Assembly (NCBI GenBank): GCA_903875045.1 | Contig: CAIQUS010000173.1 | Span: 1-64,000 of the forward strand | Source of the DNA: an uncultured Bacteroidales bacterium | Lineage (GTDB): Bacteria; Bacteroidota; Bacteroidia; Bacteroidales; FEN-979 | Direction of reading: 5' to 3' | Length of the DNA: 64,000 nucleotides | Shown: positions 1-8,287 of the stretch, piece after piece | Position numbering within the stretch: the first letter of the stretch is position 1 | Layout of the letters: every line of letters begins with the position of its first letter | Translations under genes and position numbers: made by a program | The notes under the pieces: model-generated | The model's input: only the letters and a program-made list of their open reading frames with translations | Told to the model about the DNA's origin: nothing | The model's database searches: none

Positions 1-346
1 TGAAATAAATGATGTTATAAACAACTTATCAACATTTTATATATTATAAATTATTAATAATCAATCAATTTATAAAAGTTTCATTTTTGTTAATTGTTTT
101 GATTGTGTATAAATTGATGTATTAAATCAAGCGAATCGTTGTTGAAACTTAATGAAAAAAAGATGCTGAATTAACATTTAACCTTCCCTGGCAACCTGTT
201 TGATGTCAACATGTACTTTTTATCAATAGTTTGACACAAAATTAATCAGTTGTTAACAAATGGGTGTGAAAAAAATATAAAATTGATACAGAGGAAGATA
301 TTAAAATCAAAAATTTCATTTTGCTTCATAATGATTCGTTTATGTT
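1..346. other. AT-rich intergenic stretch at left edge with DnaA-box-like words
   Basis: No gene is seen here. The stretch is strikingly AT-rich. It holds one exact match to the general DnaA box TTATNCACA on the minus strand (104-112) and two weaker relatives, TTATCAACA (26-34) and TTATCAATA (220-228). This could be a long promoter region, or the edge of an origin or other protein-binding region. Only one exact box is present, so an origin is not established. Confidence 0.35.
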
Positions 347-354
347 TACATTTG
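320..354 (+). promoter_or_regulatory. Candidate Bacteroidota promoter of rpiB
   Basis: TACATTTG at 347-354 matches the -7 consensus TAnnTTTG, 18 bases before the rpiB ATG. A TTTG at 320-323 could be the -33 element, but the 23-base spacing is longer than the usual 19-21. Confidence 0.45.
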
Positions 355-372
355 TGAAAAAAAGTATTAACA

Positions 373-822
373 ATGATTGATTCTTTCAAACAAATTGCTA
401 TCGGAAGCGATCATGCCGGATTTGTTCTCAAGGAATATATCAAAAGTCATTTTGATCATTCTGAATACGTTTTTCATGACTTCGGAACTTTTTCTGAAGA
501 AGCCATGGATTATCCGGATACTGCTCATCCGCTGGCAAAAGCTGTTCAATCAGGGGAATACAAATTTGGAATTCTGATTTGCGGCAGTGGCAACGGTGTA
601 GCGATTGTAGCCAACAAATATACAGGAATAAGAGCAGCTATTTGCTGGAATGAAGAGATAACAAAACTCGCGCGCAGGCACAATGATGCCAACATTGTTG
701 TCCTTCCTTCACGGTTTATCAGTAATGAAGAGGCTGTGCGCTTTGTCGGGCTTTTTCTTGATACAGCCTTTGAAAACGGACGGCATCAGAGACGAGTCGA
801 TAAAATAATTGAAATTTTGTAA
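373..822 (+). CDS. rpiB: Ribose-5-phosphate isomerase B
   Basis: Interconverts ribose 5-phosphate and ribulose 5-phosphate in the cytoplasmic non-oxidative pentose phosphate pathway. The 149-residue length is normal for the RpiB/LacAB family. The N-terminal SDHAG motif carries the Asp-His pair that handles the sugar ring. CGSGNG in the middle contains the family's active-site cysteine, and RRHNDANI carries the later conserved His and Asn. The start is an ATG preceded by an A-rich stretch, as is usual in this phylum, with a good -7 element just upstream. The next gene begins 10 bases after the stop, so the two are probably cotranscribed. Confidence 0.93.
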   Translation: MIDSFKQIAIGSDHAGFVLKEYIKSHFDHSEYVFHDFGTFSEEAMDYPDTAHPLAKAVQSGEYKFGILICGSGNGVAIVANKYTGIRAAICWNEEITKLARRHNDANIVVLPSRFISNEEAVRFVGLFLDTAFENGRHQRRVDKIIEIL

Positions 823-832
823 GTTTTTTAAT

Positions 833-2209
833 ATGAATCATATTTATCAAAAGTTTTTAGAAGACGCTGAAAGTAAATCTTTTGACAAAGAGCACCGTAA
901 AAGATTGAATTATAATCTGGGTAAATATGATGCCCAGGTTGAAAAAGGAAAATATCAATATCAGAACCTTGAACTTGCAAAAAGGCGTGCTGCGAATATT
1001 AAACATAAGACCATTAACAACCTTGATAAATACCTGGTTGAGTTTGAAAATAATTTCAGCAAACGGGGAGGCAAGGTAATCTGGGCACCCAGTGAGAAAG
1101 ATGCGCACCGTGAAATTATGCATATTATAAAGAAGGCTAAAGCGCAGATCATCGTGAAACAGAAAACGATGGTATCGGAAGAATTGGAGCTAAATGAATT
1201 ATTTGAAAGAAATAAACGGGAAGTTTTTGAAACGGATCTAGGAGAATATATTGTCCAGCTGGCAGGCGAAAAGCCGTATCATATTGTAACACCGGCAATG
1301 CACAAATCAAAAGAAGATGTTGCCAAACTGTTCCATGAAAAATTTAATCTTCCTGCCGGTAGTAAGCCGGAACAAATAACACAGTTTGTACGCGAAAAAC
1401 TCAGAGGGGAATTTATCCGTGCCGATGTAGGAATTACCGGCGGAAATTTTCTGATTGCCGATGTTGGTGCTGTGTCACTTACTGAAAATGAAGGAAATGG
1501 TTTGTTATGTATGGCTTTTCCTAAAATTCATATTGTCGTTGTCGGAATTGAAAAGCTGATCCCTTCAATTGATGATCTGGATCTTTTTTTACCATTGCTG
1601 GCTCAACATGGAACAGGACAGCATATAACTGTTTATAATAATATTGTTTTCGGACCACAATCTGAATTTGAGCCTGACGGGCCTGAAGAAATGTATGTTG
1701 TTTTACTCGATAACCGGCGTACAGAGTTGTTAAAATTTAAGGAACAGCGTCGGGCTTTATCCTGTATCCGGTGTGGAGCCTGTCTGAACGGGTGCCCTGT
1801 TTATAAAAGTGTAGGAGGATATACCTATAAATCCACTTATTCAGGACCAATAGGTTCAGTGATATCACCACACTATCTGGGAATGAAGGAGTATAACCAC
1901 CTTAGTTTTGCCTCTTCGCTGTGTGGTAAATGCACAGAAGTTTGTCCGATAAAAATTCCGCTTCACGAATTGCTTCTTTACAACAGGCATGAAGCTGTAT
2001 CGAAAAAGTATGTTTCCTTCACCTGGCGGGCCATTGTTTCCGGCTGGAAAATGGTAATGCTTCACCGGTGGATGATCGATAAACCAAGTTCCGGCATGAA
2101 AAATAAAATGATAACCCGGTTTGGACGGAAAATGTGGGGACCACGCAGAACGCTTCCAAAAATTGCGCCGAAAAGTTTTAAAGATCAGTGGAAAGAGACA
2201 CACCCATAA
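833..2209 (+). CDS. lutB: LutB-like iron-sulfur protein (LUD domain plus two 4Fe-4S motifs)
   Basis: The N-terminal two thirds look like an LUD (lactate utilisation) domain. The C-terminal part has two ferredoxin-type clusters, CIRCGACLNGCP and CGKCTEVCP. This order and the 458-residue length match LutB/YkgF, the iron-sulfur subunit of the LutABC L-lactate oxidation system. An upstream TTG would overlap rpiB, so the ATG at 833 is preferred. LutA (CCG-domain) and LutC partners, normally adjacent, are not found on either side. The gene sits in tandem after rpiB and converges on the sigma/anti-sigma pair. The function is by family; the electron donor here is unknown. Confidence 0.82.
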   Translation: MNHIYQKFLEDAESKSFDKEHRKRLNYNLGKYDAQVEKGKYQYQNLELAKRRAANIKHKTINNLDKYLVEFENNFSKRGGKVIWAPSEKDAHREIMHIIKKAKAQIIVKQKTMVSEELELNELFERNKREVFETDLGEYIVQLAGEKPYHIVTPAMHKSKEDVAKLFHEKFNLPAGSKPEQITQFVREKLRGEFIRADVGITGGNFLIADVGAVSLTENEGNGLLCMAFPKIHIVVVGIEKLIPSIDDLDLFLPLLAQHGTGQHITVYNNIVFGPQSEFEPDGPEEMYVVLLDNRRTELLKFKEQRRALSCIRCGACLNGCPVYKSVGGYTYKSTYSGPIGSVISPHYLGMKEYNHLSFASSLCGKCTEVCPIKIPLHELLLYNRHEAVSKKYVSFTWRAIVSGWKMVMLHRWMIDKPSSGMKNKMITRFGRKMWGPRRTLPKIAPKSFKDQWKETHP

Positions 2210-2222
2210 ATACCGGGTATGG

Positions 2223-2642
2223 TTACAAAGAGGTGCGACGGCTAAAGAGTTGATCTATTAAAACCAGCATTCCGGCGGAAAAACTGATCAGCAACCCCCA
2301 CGAAACGAATTTGGAGGCAAATGAATTTTTAAGGATCGTAAACAATGTTCCTGAAAAGGTTATCAAATTGCTTATGAGATGATCCTTACCTGGAATCCAA
2401 TTAAAAATGGGCAGGTCGGAAGTGGCCATAACCACAAACAAAAATAAAGCAATGGCTGCATAAGGCAGGGCCGCTTTCAGATATAAATAAAATGGCTTTT
2501 TAACCTCGGGAACAACAGCAGATGTTTGTATTCCTGCCATGACACGGTCAACAAAGTCATCCGATGGGCTATCGAGCGGGGTGCGTTGAATTAATTCACG
2601 CAAAAAATCGTCGTTTATAATATCATCATTTTCCATCATCAT
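2223..2642 (-). CDS. Small two-helix membrane protein, putative anti-sigma factor
   Basis: A 139-residue protein with an acidic cytoplasmic N-terminus (about residues 1-45) followed by two predicted membrane helices, near residues 52-72 and 112-130. It starts 12 bases after the stop of an ECF sigma factor, in the same orientation, the classic position for the cognate anti-sigma. No zinc-binding HxxxCxxC signature is visible, so it is not a typical ZAS-type anti-sigma. The assignment rests on context and topology only. The start could be any of three consecutive ATG codons. Confidence 0.6.
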   Translation of the reverse strand: MMMENDDIINDDFLRELIQRTPLDSPSDDFVDRVMAGIQTSAVVPEVKKPFYLYLKAALPYAAIALFLFVVMATSDLPIFNWIPGKDHLISNLITFSGTLFTILKNSFASKFVSWGLLISFSAGMLVLIDQLFSRRTSL

Positions 2643-2654
2643 GCAAAATTAATA

Positions 2655-3230
2655 TTAATTCAAATGGGTTACAGCCTTATTCATCATCATGGTAAGTTCA
2701 TCATGCAGTTTTTTTCGTATACGGTGCAGCCGAACTTTGACATTAGACATGGACAATCCTGTAATGTTACTGATTTCTTCAATTGAATTATCTCCTTTGT
2801 AAAACAGGGTAATCAAAAGATTTTCATCGTTTGTGAGTCGTTCCAGAGCCTTCTCCATCATTATTTTTTGTTCTTCAGCATCAATCTCATCCATACCCAA
2901 TGCAATGTTATCTTCGGTATAGTTATCTATTACGTAACTATCCATGGGTACCTGTTCCAGTTTCTTTTTCCTGGTTTTGGAAATGGCAGCATTATAAACA
3001 ATACGATACAGCCAGGTTGAAAATTTGGATTTCCTTTCAAAGGTTTTTAATGCCTGGAAAACCTTCATAAAACAATCCTGGGCGACCTCCTCGGCATCCT
3101 CTCGGTTATTTAAAATTTTTAAAGCAATCGAAAAAACAAGGTTTTTATGTTTGGCAACCAGCAATGCATAAGCTGCAGCATCACCGCCAAGAACACGATC
3201 AATGTAATGGTTGTCGTCCTGATATTTCAT
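2655..3230 (-). CDS. ECF-type RNA polymerase sigma factor (sigma-70 family)
   Basis: Region 2 is recognisable in the stretch DAEEVAQDCFMKVFQAL followed by KFSTWLYRIVYNAAIS, where the core-binding and -10 recognition helices lie. Region 4 is the C-terminal helix-turn-helix with SIEEISNITGLSMSNVKVRL. The length of 191 residues is typical of ECF sigmas. Cotranscription with the small membrane protein downstream suggests membrane-coupled control. The divergent neighbour is a large secreted sialidase-fold protein, with a DUF6249 membrane protein beyond it; ECF loci in this phylum often include DUF6249 genes. Targets are unknown. Confidence 0.92.
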   Translation of the reverse strand: MKYQDDNHYIDRVLGGDAAAYALLVAKHKNLVFSIALKILNNREDAEEVAQDCFMKVFQALKTFERKSKFSTWLYRIVYNAAISKTRKKKLEQVPMDSYVIDNYTEDNIALGMDEIDAEEQKIMMEKALERLTNDENLLITLFYKGDNSIEEISNITGLSMSNVKVRLHRIRKKLHDELTMMMNKAVTHLN

Positions 3231-3276
3231 TGAAAATTTAGACGATATGTTTTACGTGAGGTTACATCACCCCATA

Positions 3277-3304
3277 CAAAGATAGTATCATTTTGGCTAT
3301 CAAA
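3277..3304 (-). promoter_or_regulatory. Candidate promoter of the ECF sigma operon
   Basis: On the minus strand, TATCTTTG (3277-3284) is an exact TAnnTTTG -7 element, 46 bases before the sigma factor ATG. A TTTG (3301-3304) lies 16 bases further upstream, closer than the usual 19-21, so the -33 half is uncertain. Confidence 0.45.
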
Positions 3305-3315
3305 GTAATAAATAA

Positions 3316-3347
3316 TTTGTCAGGCATCAGGTTTTGTTGTAAGTTTG
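3316..3347 (+). promoter_or_regulatory. Consensus Bacteroidota promoter of the secreted sialidase-fold gene
   Basis: TTTG at 3316-3319 and TAAGTTTG at 3340-3347 are separated by 20 bases, a textbook Bacteroidota promoter. The predicted transcript starts about 35 bases before the ATG at 3391. The divergent sigma operon promoter lies only about 30 bases away, so the two may compete or share regulators. Confidence 0.75.
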
Positions 3348-3390
3348 TAACTAATAAGCTAAATTAAATATTTACTAAATCCAAATCAAT

Positions 3391-6372
3391 ATGAAAAAAC
3401 TTACAATCTCAGGGTTGCTGTTTTTGTTAATAGCAGTAAATCAGTTATTTGCACAGCAACAGTTCGATAATCCCAATCTCGACCAGGTACCGCAGTATCT
3501 TCGTGAAAGAGCTTCGGTTACAACCGATGCACCACTTTCAACTGTTGTAACAATTGGTAACTGGGACAATTTTAGCCTTGGTGTTGATTTTGCAGAAAAT
3601 AACATGGCAGAAAATCCAAACCAGCCTACCTGGTATTTTACTGCGTATAACACCAATGCCCCGCATAATACACAAAACGGTATTGACTGGTTTGTAAACT
3701 CAGCCAATTTCGGTGCAAGCATGGCCGGCGACCCGATTGTTGCCTACGACAGCCTCGGGAATTTGTTTTACGAAAATATGTATGGAAACATTTCAGGGTG
3801 TAAAGTATTGGTTTCAACAAACAACGGAGTAACCTGGGGTCCCTCTGTTACGGCCATAGCCGGAAATGATAAAAACTGGCTTGCTTGCGATCAGACTTCA
3901 GGTCCATATGCCAATTATGTATATTCGACCATGACAAACAATGGAGCTGGTAATTTCACCCGCAGCATGGATCACGGGGCAACTTTCACTCCTACATTCG
4001 CTCCGAGTACACAATCTTTGCCTGGTATGATGGTAGCGGTAGGCCCTGAGGGCAATATTCAGGGTGGCGCTGTGTATGTTGTAACCAACAGCGGCGGTTC
4101 TTTCAACTCCAATTACACATTTTATCGTTCGAACGATGGCGGAGCAACCTTTTCTCAAAGGTCTTCCCAGCAATGGTCCAATACAGTTGGTTCACAGGTT
4201 GGGGGAAGAAATTCGGTTTCCAACATGCGTACACGCCCATACCCTATGATCGCAGCTGATAACAGTTACGGTGCAAATCGTGGTAAATTTTACTGTGTGT
4301 ATGCTTCCAATGACCCTCCGGGGGCAAACAGTAAATCTGACGTATGGTGCAGGTCTTCTTCTGATGGCGGTGCAACCTGGACTGCTGCTGTAAGGGTGAA
4401 CGATGATGCAAATACCCAGAATTTCCAGCAATGGCACCCAGCCATCTGGTGCGATAAAGAGACCGGAAAACTTTATGTCATGTGGATGGATACACGCGAT
4501 ACACCCACCAATGACAGCGCTTTTATTTATGCATCTTATTCCACCGACGGAGGTGTTACTTTTGTTGAAAATCAGCGCATTTCCAATAAAAAGATGAAAA
4601 TAGACTGTCCTACATGCGGTGGTGGCGGTACACCCAGGTACCAGGGCGATTACAATGGCGTTATTTCCAATAAAAAGGGATCCATGGTTGGATGGTGCGA
4701 TTTCCGGAATGGAAATTTTCAAAGCATGACAGGATATTTTCCGGATTTTGCCATGGCCATTGACCATGCAGCAGATACCTTGTATACCTCTGCCGACAAT
4801 GCCATATTCCAGGTATCCATCCCTGAAGTTAAATTGTATACGGATACGGTAATTTTGTCGGGTAGTATTTCCCCTGTTCCAACAGCCGGAACCATTACTT
4901 TTGAATTCCCTTCAGGAAATACCATCACAAGTTATCCCGCTACAAAACCTGTTAAAGTTGTTTTAGCAGGAAGTGTTCCCATCGGGACTTACACTGCATC
5001 ATTTTTTGCAACCGGCCCCAATGGAACACCCGCACATAAACGTACAGCCACCATAAAAGTGATGGTAGGCAATACGTTTTTGGTTACCGCCAGTGCTGCA
5101 CCGAACGTTATCTGTCAGGGCCTCATGACCCAGCTGAATGTAGTACCAACCGGAGGAACCGCTCCTTTTACCTATTCGTGGACCCCGGCTTCCAGTGTCA
5201 TCAGCCCTAACCAGGCTACTACCTTTGCAGAGCCCACTGTTACTACGATGTATCAGGTAGCAGTTACCGATAATTCGGGAAATACTGCCTACGACAGTGT
5301 GCTGGTTACTGTTAACCATTCACCGGCTGCACCGGGTCCCATCATTGGAAACCAAAACATTTGTGCCGGGGATACGGTTGACTACTCCATTGTTGAAGTT
5401 GCCGGCGGAACTGACTATAGCTGGAGTGTTGAACCCGCAGGCCCTGTCATTATTGGCAATGGCACTCCAAGTGTCAGCATAATATGGGGAACAGCTTCTG
5501 GGAACGTTCAGGTGATAGCAAGCAATGATTGCGGGCCAAATCCCATTCCTTCAATCCTGCCTGTTACAGTAAAAATACCCCCCACAACCTTAAATCCGGT
5601 AAGTGGACCCGATATGATTTGTAGCGGAACAAGTACGAAGTATTATACCTCTTCGCCTGTCAACCCGGTTTCCTATAGCTGGACCGTTCCTCCCGATGTG
5701 ACCATTCAGAGTGGCCAGGGTACCGATACACTGCGTGTAGTGTGGGGTGCCACCGCTGGTGACATAACTGTCATGGCCATGAATGATTGTGGAGAAACAC
5801 CGGTTGTTTTAAAATCGGTTGGTGTAAAAACCATTCCTGAACCTGCCGGAATAATTACCGGTGCAGATACCATTTGCCAGGGTACACAAAATCGTATTTT
5901 CAGCGTTCCCCCCATCACTGGTGCTACACAATATACCTGGACACTTCCGACCGGAGTCACAATTACCGCCGGAGCAGGTACCAGCCAGATTACACTTCAG
6001 TTTGGCGCTACATCACAATCAGGTAATATCACCGTTAAAGGAAGTAATGATTGTGGAAATGGCACAGAATCTGTAAAACCGGTTATTGTAAAAAATTGTA
6101 CCGGAATTGATTCCAGAATGTTGGAATCAACCATCAGCGTTTATCCCAATCCTGTGGGCAATGAACTGACTGTTAGCATCAATGGTAAGGAAAAACAAAT
6201 GATCCTTGCTTTTATTAATTCAAATGGACAAGTTGTATATTCAGAGAAGTTGATCAACCTTCCATCCGATTATAAGAAAAAGCTGGATATGTCAAAGTTT
6301 GCGAAAGGTACTTACATTATTAAATTGTCGAACAACGAGAGGGTTTATACAGAAAAGGTGATCGTTCAATAA
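3391..6372 (+). CDS. Secreted sialidase-fold (Asp-box) protein with PKD-like repeats and T9SS type A sorting domain
   Basis: A 993-residue exported protein. Residues 1-22 are a signal peptide ending in LFAQ. Residues 40-470 contain at least five Asp-box motifs (S-x-D/N-x-G-x-T-F/W), near residues 142, 191, 247, 323 and 383, as in BNR/sialidase-type beta-propellers. Residues 640-900 hold three tandem PKD-like modules of about 85 residues, each ending in NDCG, after an Ig-like segment. The last ~80 residues start YPNPVGNELTV and are a T9SS type A sorting domain for cell-surface delivery. Asp-boxes also occur in non-enzymatic propellers, and the sialidase catalytic Arg triad was not identified, so activity on sialic acid is not claimed. 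Confidence 0.8.
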   Translation: MKKLTISGLLFLLIAVNQLFAQQQFDNPNLDQVPQYLRERASVTTDAPLSTVVTIGNWDNFSLGVDFAENNMAENPNQPTWYFTAYNTNAPHNTQNGIDWFVNSANFGASMAGDPIVAYDSLGNLFYENMYGNISGCKVLVSTNNGVTWGPSVTAIAGNDKNWLACDQTSGPYANYVYSTMTNNGAGNFTRSMDHGATFTPTFAPSTQSLPGMMVAVGPEGNIQGGAVYVVTNSGGSFNSNYTFYRSNDGGATFSQRSSQQWSNTVGSQVGGRNSVSNMRTRPYPMIAADNSYGANRGKFYCVYASNDPPGANSKSDVWCRSSSDGGATWTAAVRVNDDANTQNFQQWHPAIWCDKETGKLYVMWMDTRDTPTNDSAFIYASYSTDGGVTFVENQRISNKKMKIDCPTCGGGGTPRYQGDYNGVISNKKGSMVGWCDFRNGNFQSMTGYFPDFAMAIDHAADTLYTSADNAIFQVSIPEVKLYTDTVILSGSISPVPTAGTITFEFPSGNTITSYPATKPVKVVLAGSVPIGTYTASFFATGPNGTPAHKRTATIKVMVGNTFLVTASAAPNVICQGLMTQLNVVPTGGTAPFTYSWTPASSVISPNQATTFAEPTVTTMYQVAVTDNSGNTAYDSVLVTVNHSPAAPGPIIGNQNICAGDTVDYSIVEVAGGTDYSWSVEPAGPVIIGNGTPSVSIIWGTASGNVQVIASNDCGPNPIPSILPVTVKIPPTTLNPVSGPDMICSGTSTKYYTSSPVNPVSYSWTVPPDVTIQSGQGTDTLRVVWGATAGDITVMAMNDCGETPVVLKSVGVKTIPEPAGIITGADTICQGTQNRIFSVPPITGATQYTWTLPTGVTITAGAGTSQITLQFGATSQSGNITVKGSNDCGNGTESVKPVIVKNCTGIDSRMLESTISVYPNPVGNELTVSINGKEKQMILAFINSNGQVVYSEKLINLPSDYKKKLDMSKFAKGTYIIKLSNNERVYTEKVIVQ

Positions 6373-6456
6373 CAAATTGACAAGAGACCTGTAACCAATA
6401 TATTGAAGCTGCGTCAAACGGATCGAAAACGGAAAACAAACCCTAAATCAACGGAA

Positions 6457-6786
6457 ATGACTACTGAATTTTTGATCCCGATCGCGTTCTTTGCCATGGT
6501 ATTCGGAATAGTATACCTGTTCGTACGGAAAAAAGAACGCCTGGCGCTTATTTCAAAAGGCGTCGATGCAAACATCTTCGAATCCTCAAAACAACCTTCT
6601 TCATTAAAATGGGGGCTGCTTTTTGTGGGAATTGGCACAGGAATCCTGCTTGGCAAAGTTCTGGCGGTTTATACAACCCTTGAAGAAGAGCCTGCATTTT
6701 TCTCAATGATCTGCCTCTTTGGCGGAATCGGACTTATCATTTATCATCTGATTGCAAATAAGTTTGAAGAACCAGCCAAAGCATAG
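6457..6786 (+). CDS. DUF6249 family small membrane protein
   Basis: A 109-residue protein with three predicted membrane helices (about residues 4-20, 50-70 and 80-97). A cytoplasmic segment follows the first helix and contains RKKERLALISKG, characteristic of DUF6249. An upstream TTG at 6403 would add 18 highly charged residues before the first helix, so the ATG at 6457 is preferred. In this phylum DUF6249 genes often sit close to ECF sigma factors, as here. Molecular role unknown. A strong intrinsic terminator follows. Confidence 0.7.
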   Translation: MTTEFLIPIAFFAMVFGIVYLFVRKKERLALISKGVDANIFESSKQPSSLKWGLLFVGIGTGILLGKVLAVYTTLEEEPAFFSMICLFGGIGLIIYHLIANKFEEPAKA

Positions 6787-6814
6787 CCTGTCGCAGTAAA
6801 TTCTGCTCATCACC

Positions 6815-6859
6815 AACTCCCCTGGTTAAACCGCAAGGCCATCAGGGGAGTTTTTTTTT
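6815..6859 (+). terminator. Intrinsic terminator after the DUF6249 gene
   Basis: A perfect 10-bp stem, AACTCCCCTG (6815-6824) pairing with CAGGGGAGTT (6843-6852), is followed by a run of T to 6859. The hairpin overlaps the last codons of the convergent thpR gene, so that gene's C-terminal residues are constrained by the terminator. Confidence 0.85.
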
Positions 6860-7413
6860 ATGAAGGGAAATTTTGCCAGGGAGATGTATTCAGGCCCTTC
6901 ACGCCGCAGAATACTTTCAAAAAGTACGATCTCTCCGATTTGAGCAGGGGAGGAAGAAATCTTTTTAAATTGTTCGATTGTCCGGTTGAAAATTATTTTA
7001 TCCCGGAGAAATTTTATTCGCCCAAGTGTAAGATGGGGTACCGGATTCTGACGATCAGGCTCAAAGCCGATATTTTTTAAGTCGGTTTGCAGGTTCTTCA
7101 TGAGCAGTGAAATCCGGGCATAAGGTTCAATTCCGGCCCAAATGACCTTTGGCGCATAAGAACTTCCGAAAATACCTGTCCCGGTTATCTGTAAATCAAT
7201 GGATGGTGTTGCCGAAGCCCGGCTATCCAGTACAGAACATATTTCATTGATTTTTCGTTCTTCGGTTTCACCAAAGAATTTCAGGGTGACATGAATGTTG
7301 TGCTCTTCCACCCATTTTATCTGCTCATGTTGCAATTTATCTTTCAACTCGCGGTATTCTGCGAGGAATTCTCTATCAGGGTCTATTTTTAAAGCAGCAA
7401 AAAGTCGTTTCAT
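6826..7413 (-). CDS. thpR: RNA 2',3'-cyclic phosphodiesterase (2H phosphoesterase, LigT/ThpR type)
   Basis: A 195-residue member of the 2H family, with its two HxTx motifs visible as HVTL (about residue 41, in HVTLKFFGET) and HLTL (about residue 128, in PHLTLGR). The N-terminus MKRLFAALKID is typical of ThpR. The enzyme opens 2',3'-cyclic phosphates on RNA to 2'-phosphates; RNA ligation has been reported only as a weak side reaction in vitro. The gene faces away from tRNA-Ala, which starts 32 bases upstream on the other strand. Its 3' end overlaps the terminator of the convergent DUF6249 gene. Confidence 0.88.
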   Translation of the reverse strand: MKRLFAALKIDPDREFLAEYRELKDKLQHEQIKWVEEHNIHVTLKFFGETEERKINEICSVLDSRASATPSIDLQITGTGIFGSSYAPKVIWAGIEPYARISLLMKNLQTDLKNIGFEPDRQNPVPHLTLGRIKFLRDKIIFNRTIEQFKKISSSPAQIGEIVLFESILRREGPEYISLAKFPFIKKNSPDGLAV

Positions 7414-7445
7414 ATCAAAAAAAATGTTAATTTCGCAACCGCTTT

Positions 7446-7519
7446 GGGGGATTAGCTCAGTTGGCTAGAGCGTTAGACTGGCAGTCTAAAGGTCAGGGGT
7501 TCGACTCCCCTATTCTCCA
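7446..7519 (+). tRNA. tRNA-Ala (anticodon GGC)
   Basis: A full cloverleaf is present: acceptor stem 7446-7452 with 7512-7518, D-stem GCTC/GAGC, anticodon stem TTAGA/TCTAA with loop CTGGCAG (anticodon GGC), and T-stem AGGGG/CCCCT. The third acceptor pair is a G-U wobble, the identity element recognised by alanyl-tRNA synthetase. The discriminator is A. CCA is not encoded. TAATTTCG (7428-7435), ten bases upstream, is a near-match to a -7 element. Confidence 0.96.
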
Positions 7520-7532
7520 CCCTCTGCATTTT

Positions 7533-7568
7533 AAAAGCCCTGTATTCATTGAGGATACGGGGCTTTTT
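7533..7568 (+). terminator. Terminator after tRNA-Ala
   Basis: The 13-bp stem (7533-7545 with 7555-7567, one G-T wobble) has an AAAAGCCC/GGGGCTTTT base and ends in TTTTT. It lies directly at the stop codon of the convergent CYTH gene and may serve both transcripts. Confidence 0.8.
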
Positions 7569-8049
7569 ATTTCCATGTTCGAAAAGGGTTCAGCGACAGA
7601 TAGGCATTATAATATCGCTTGTCGCCGGTAACCTCCGCCCCCAGCCAGTCTGGTTTGTCAAAATCCTCATCAGCGCTGCCAAGTTCGATCTCTGCCATCA
7701 GAAGACCTTTGTTTTCATTCAGAAATTCATCGACTTCCCACACATGGTTTCCTGCCGGTATCCTTGTCCGGATCTTTTCCACACGGCTTGCCGTATATTG
7801 CTGAATCAATTCCAGGGCATCTTCGGGTGGGATTGCATATTCAAACTCAGGGTGGGAATAGGTTTCAGACTTTCCTTTGATGGTCAGGAAACCTTTATTT
7901 CCGGCAACCCTTACACGAACTACTTTATCTTCATCAATACTCAGATATCCCTGGAGATACGGAGTCCCGTCAGGTTTTTCCATCCTTGACCATTTTTCCC
8001 TGTCAACCAGGAATTTGCGTTCTATTTCCAGGTTTTTAACCATCATCAT
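7567..8049 (-). CDS. CYTH-domain phosphohydrolase-like protein (triphosphate tunnel metalloenzyme)
   Basis: A 160-residue single-domain CYTH protein. The N-terminal EIERKF is the family's ExExK metal and triphosphate-binding motif. Further charged strands (VVRVRVAG, FLTIKGK, EFEYAIP, VEKIRTRI, WEVDEF, LLMAEIEL) supply the alternating Arg, Lys and Glu that line the tunnel. Bacterial members hydrolyse inorganic triphosphate or nucleoside triphosphates, and some are class IV adenylyl cyclases; the sequence alone does not separate these. The start is one of three successive ATG codons. It converges on tRNA-Ala. Confidence 0.85.
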   Translation of the reverse strand: MMMVKNLEIERKFLVDREKWSRMEKPDGTPYLQGYLSIDEDKVVRVRVAGNKGFLTIKGKSETYSHPEFEYAIPPEDALELIQQYTASRVEKIRTRIPAGNHVWEVDEFLNENKGLLMAEIELGSADEDFDKPDWLGAEVTGDKRYYNAYLSLNPFRTWK

Positions 8050-8113
8050 TCAATTTTTCCGAAATGTACAAATATTTACCAGAATGAATATGAAAAAATT
8101 GCAAGGCTCTCTG

Positions 8114-8132
8114 CGATGGGCTCCACCCATCG
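8114..8132. repeat. Short hairpin of dispersed-repeat type
   Basis: CGATGGG, a CTCCA loop and CCCATCG form a perfect 7-bp stem between the CYTH gene and the methylmalonyl-CoA epimerase gene. It is followed by TTAATATTTTACGCCCC. There is no T-run, so it is not a simple terminator. The form resembles short palindromic intergenic repeats. Related GC-rich words occur near 42.6-42.9 kb and 51.9-52.0 kb. Confidence 0.4.
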
Positions 8133-8229
8133 TTAATATTTTACGCCCCATTCGTGGTTGAGTTAGAATCGAATATTTAACCCCGAAACTTGAGTTATTT
8201 AAATAACACTGATGCTGAATCTTTGTAGG

Positions 8230-8260
8230 TTTGCAGTGTCATTAAATCTGCTTAACTTTG
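8230..8260 (+). promoter_or_regulatory. Consensus Bacteroidota promoter of methylmalonyl-CoA epimerase
   Basis: TTTG (8230-8233), a 19-base spacer and TAACTTTG (8253-8260) match the phylum consensus exactly. The ATG follows 27 bases downstream. Confidence 0.75.
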
Positions 8261-8287
8261 CTTTGGTAAGACAATAATACCCATATA

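Noticed and set aside
7549-8161. Open frames on the plus strand opposite the CYTH gene
   Set aside because: They are antisense to a clear CYTH protein and have no family features.
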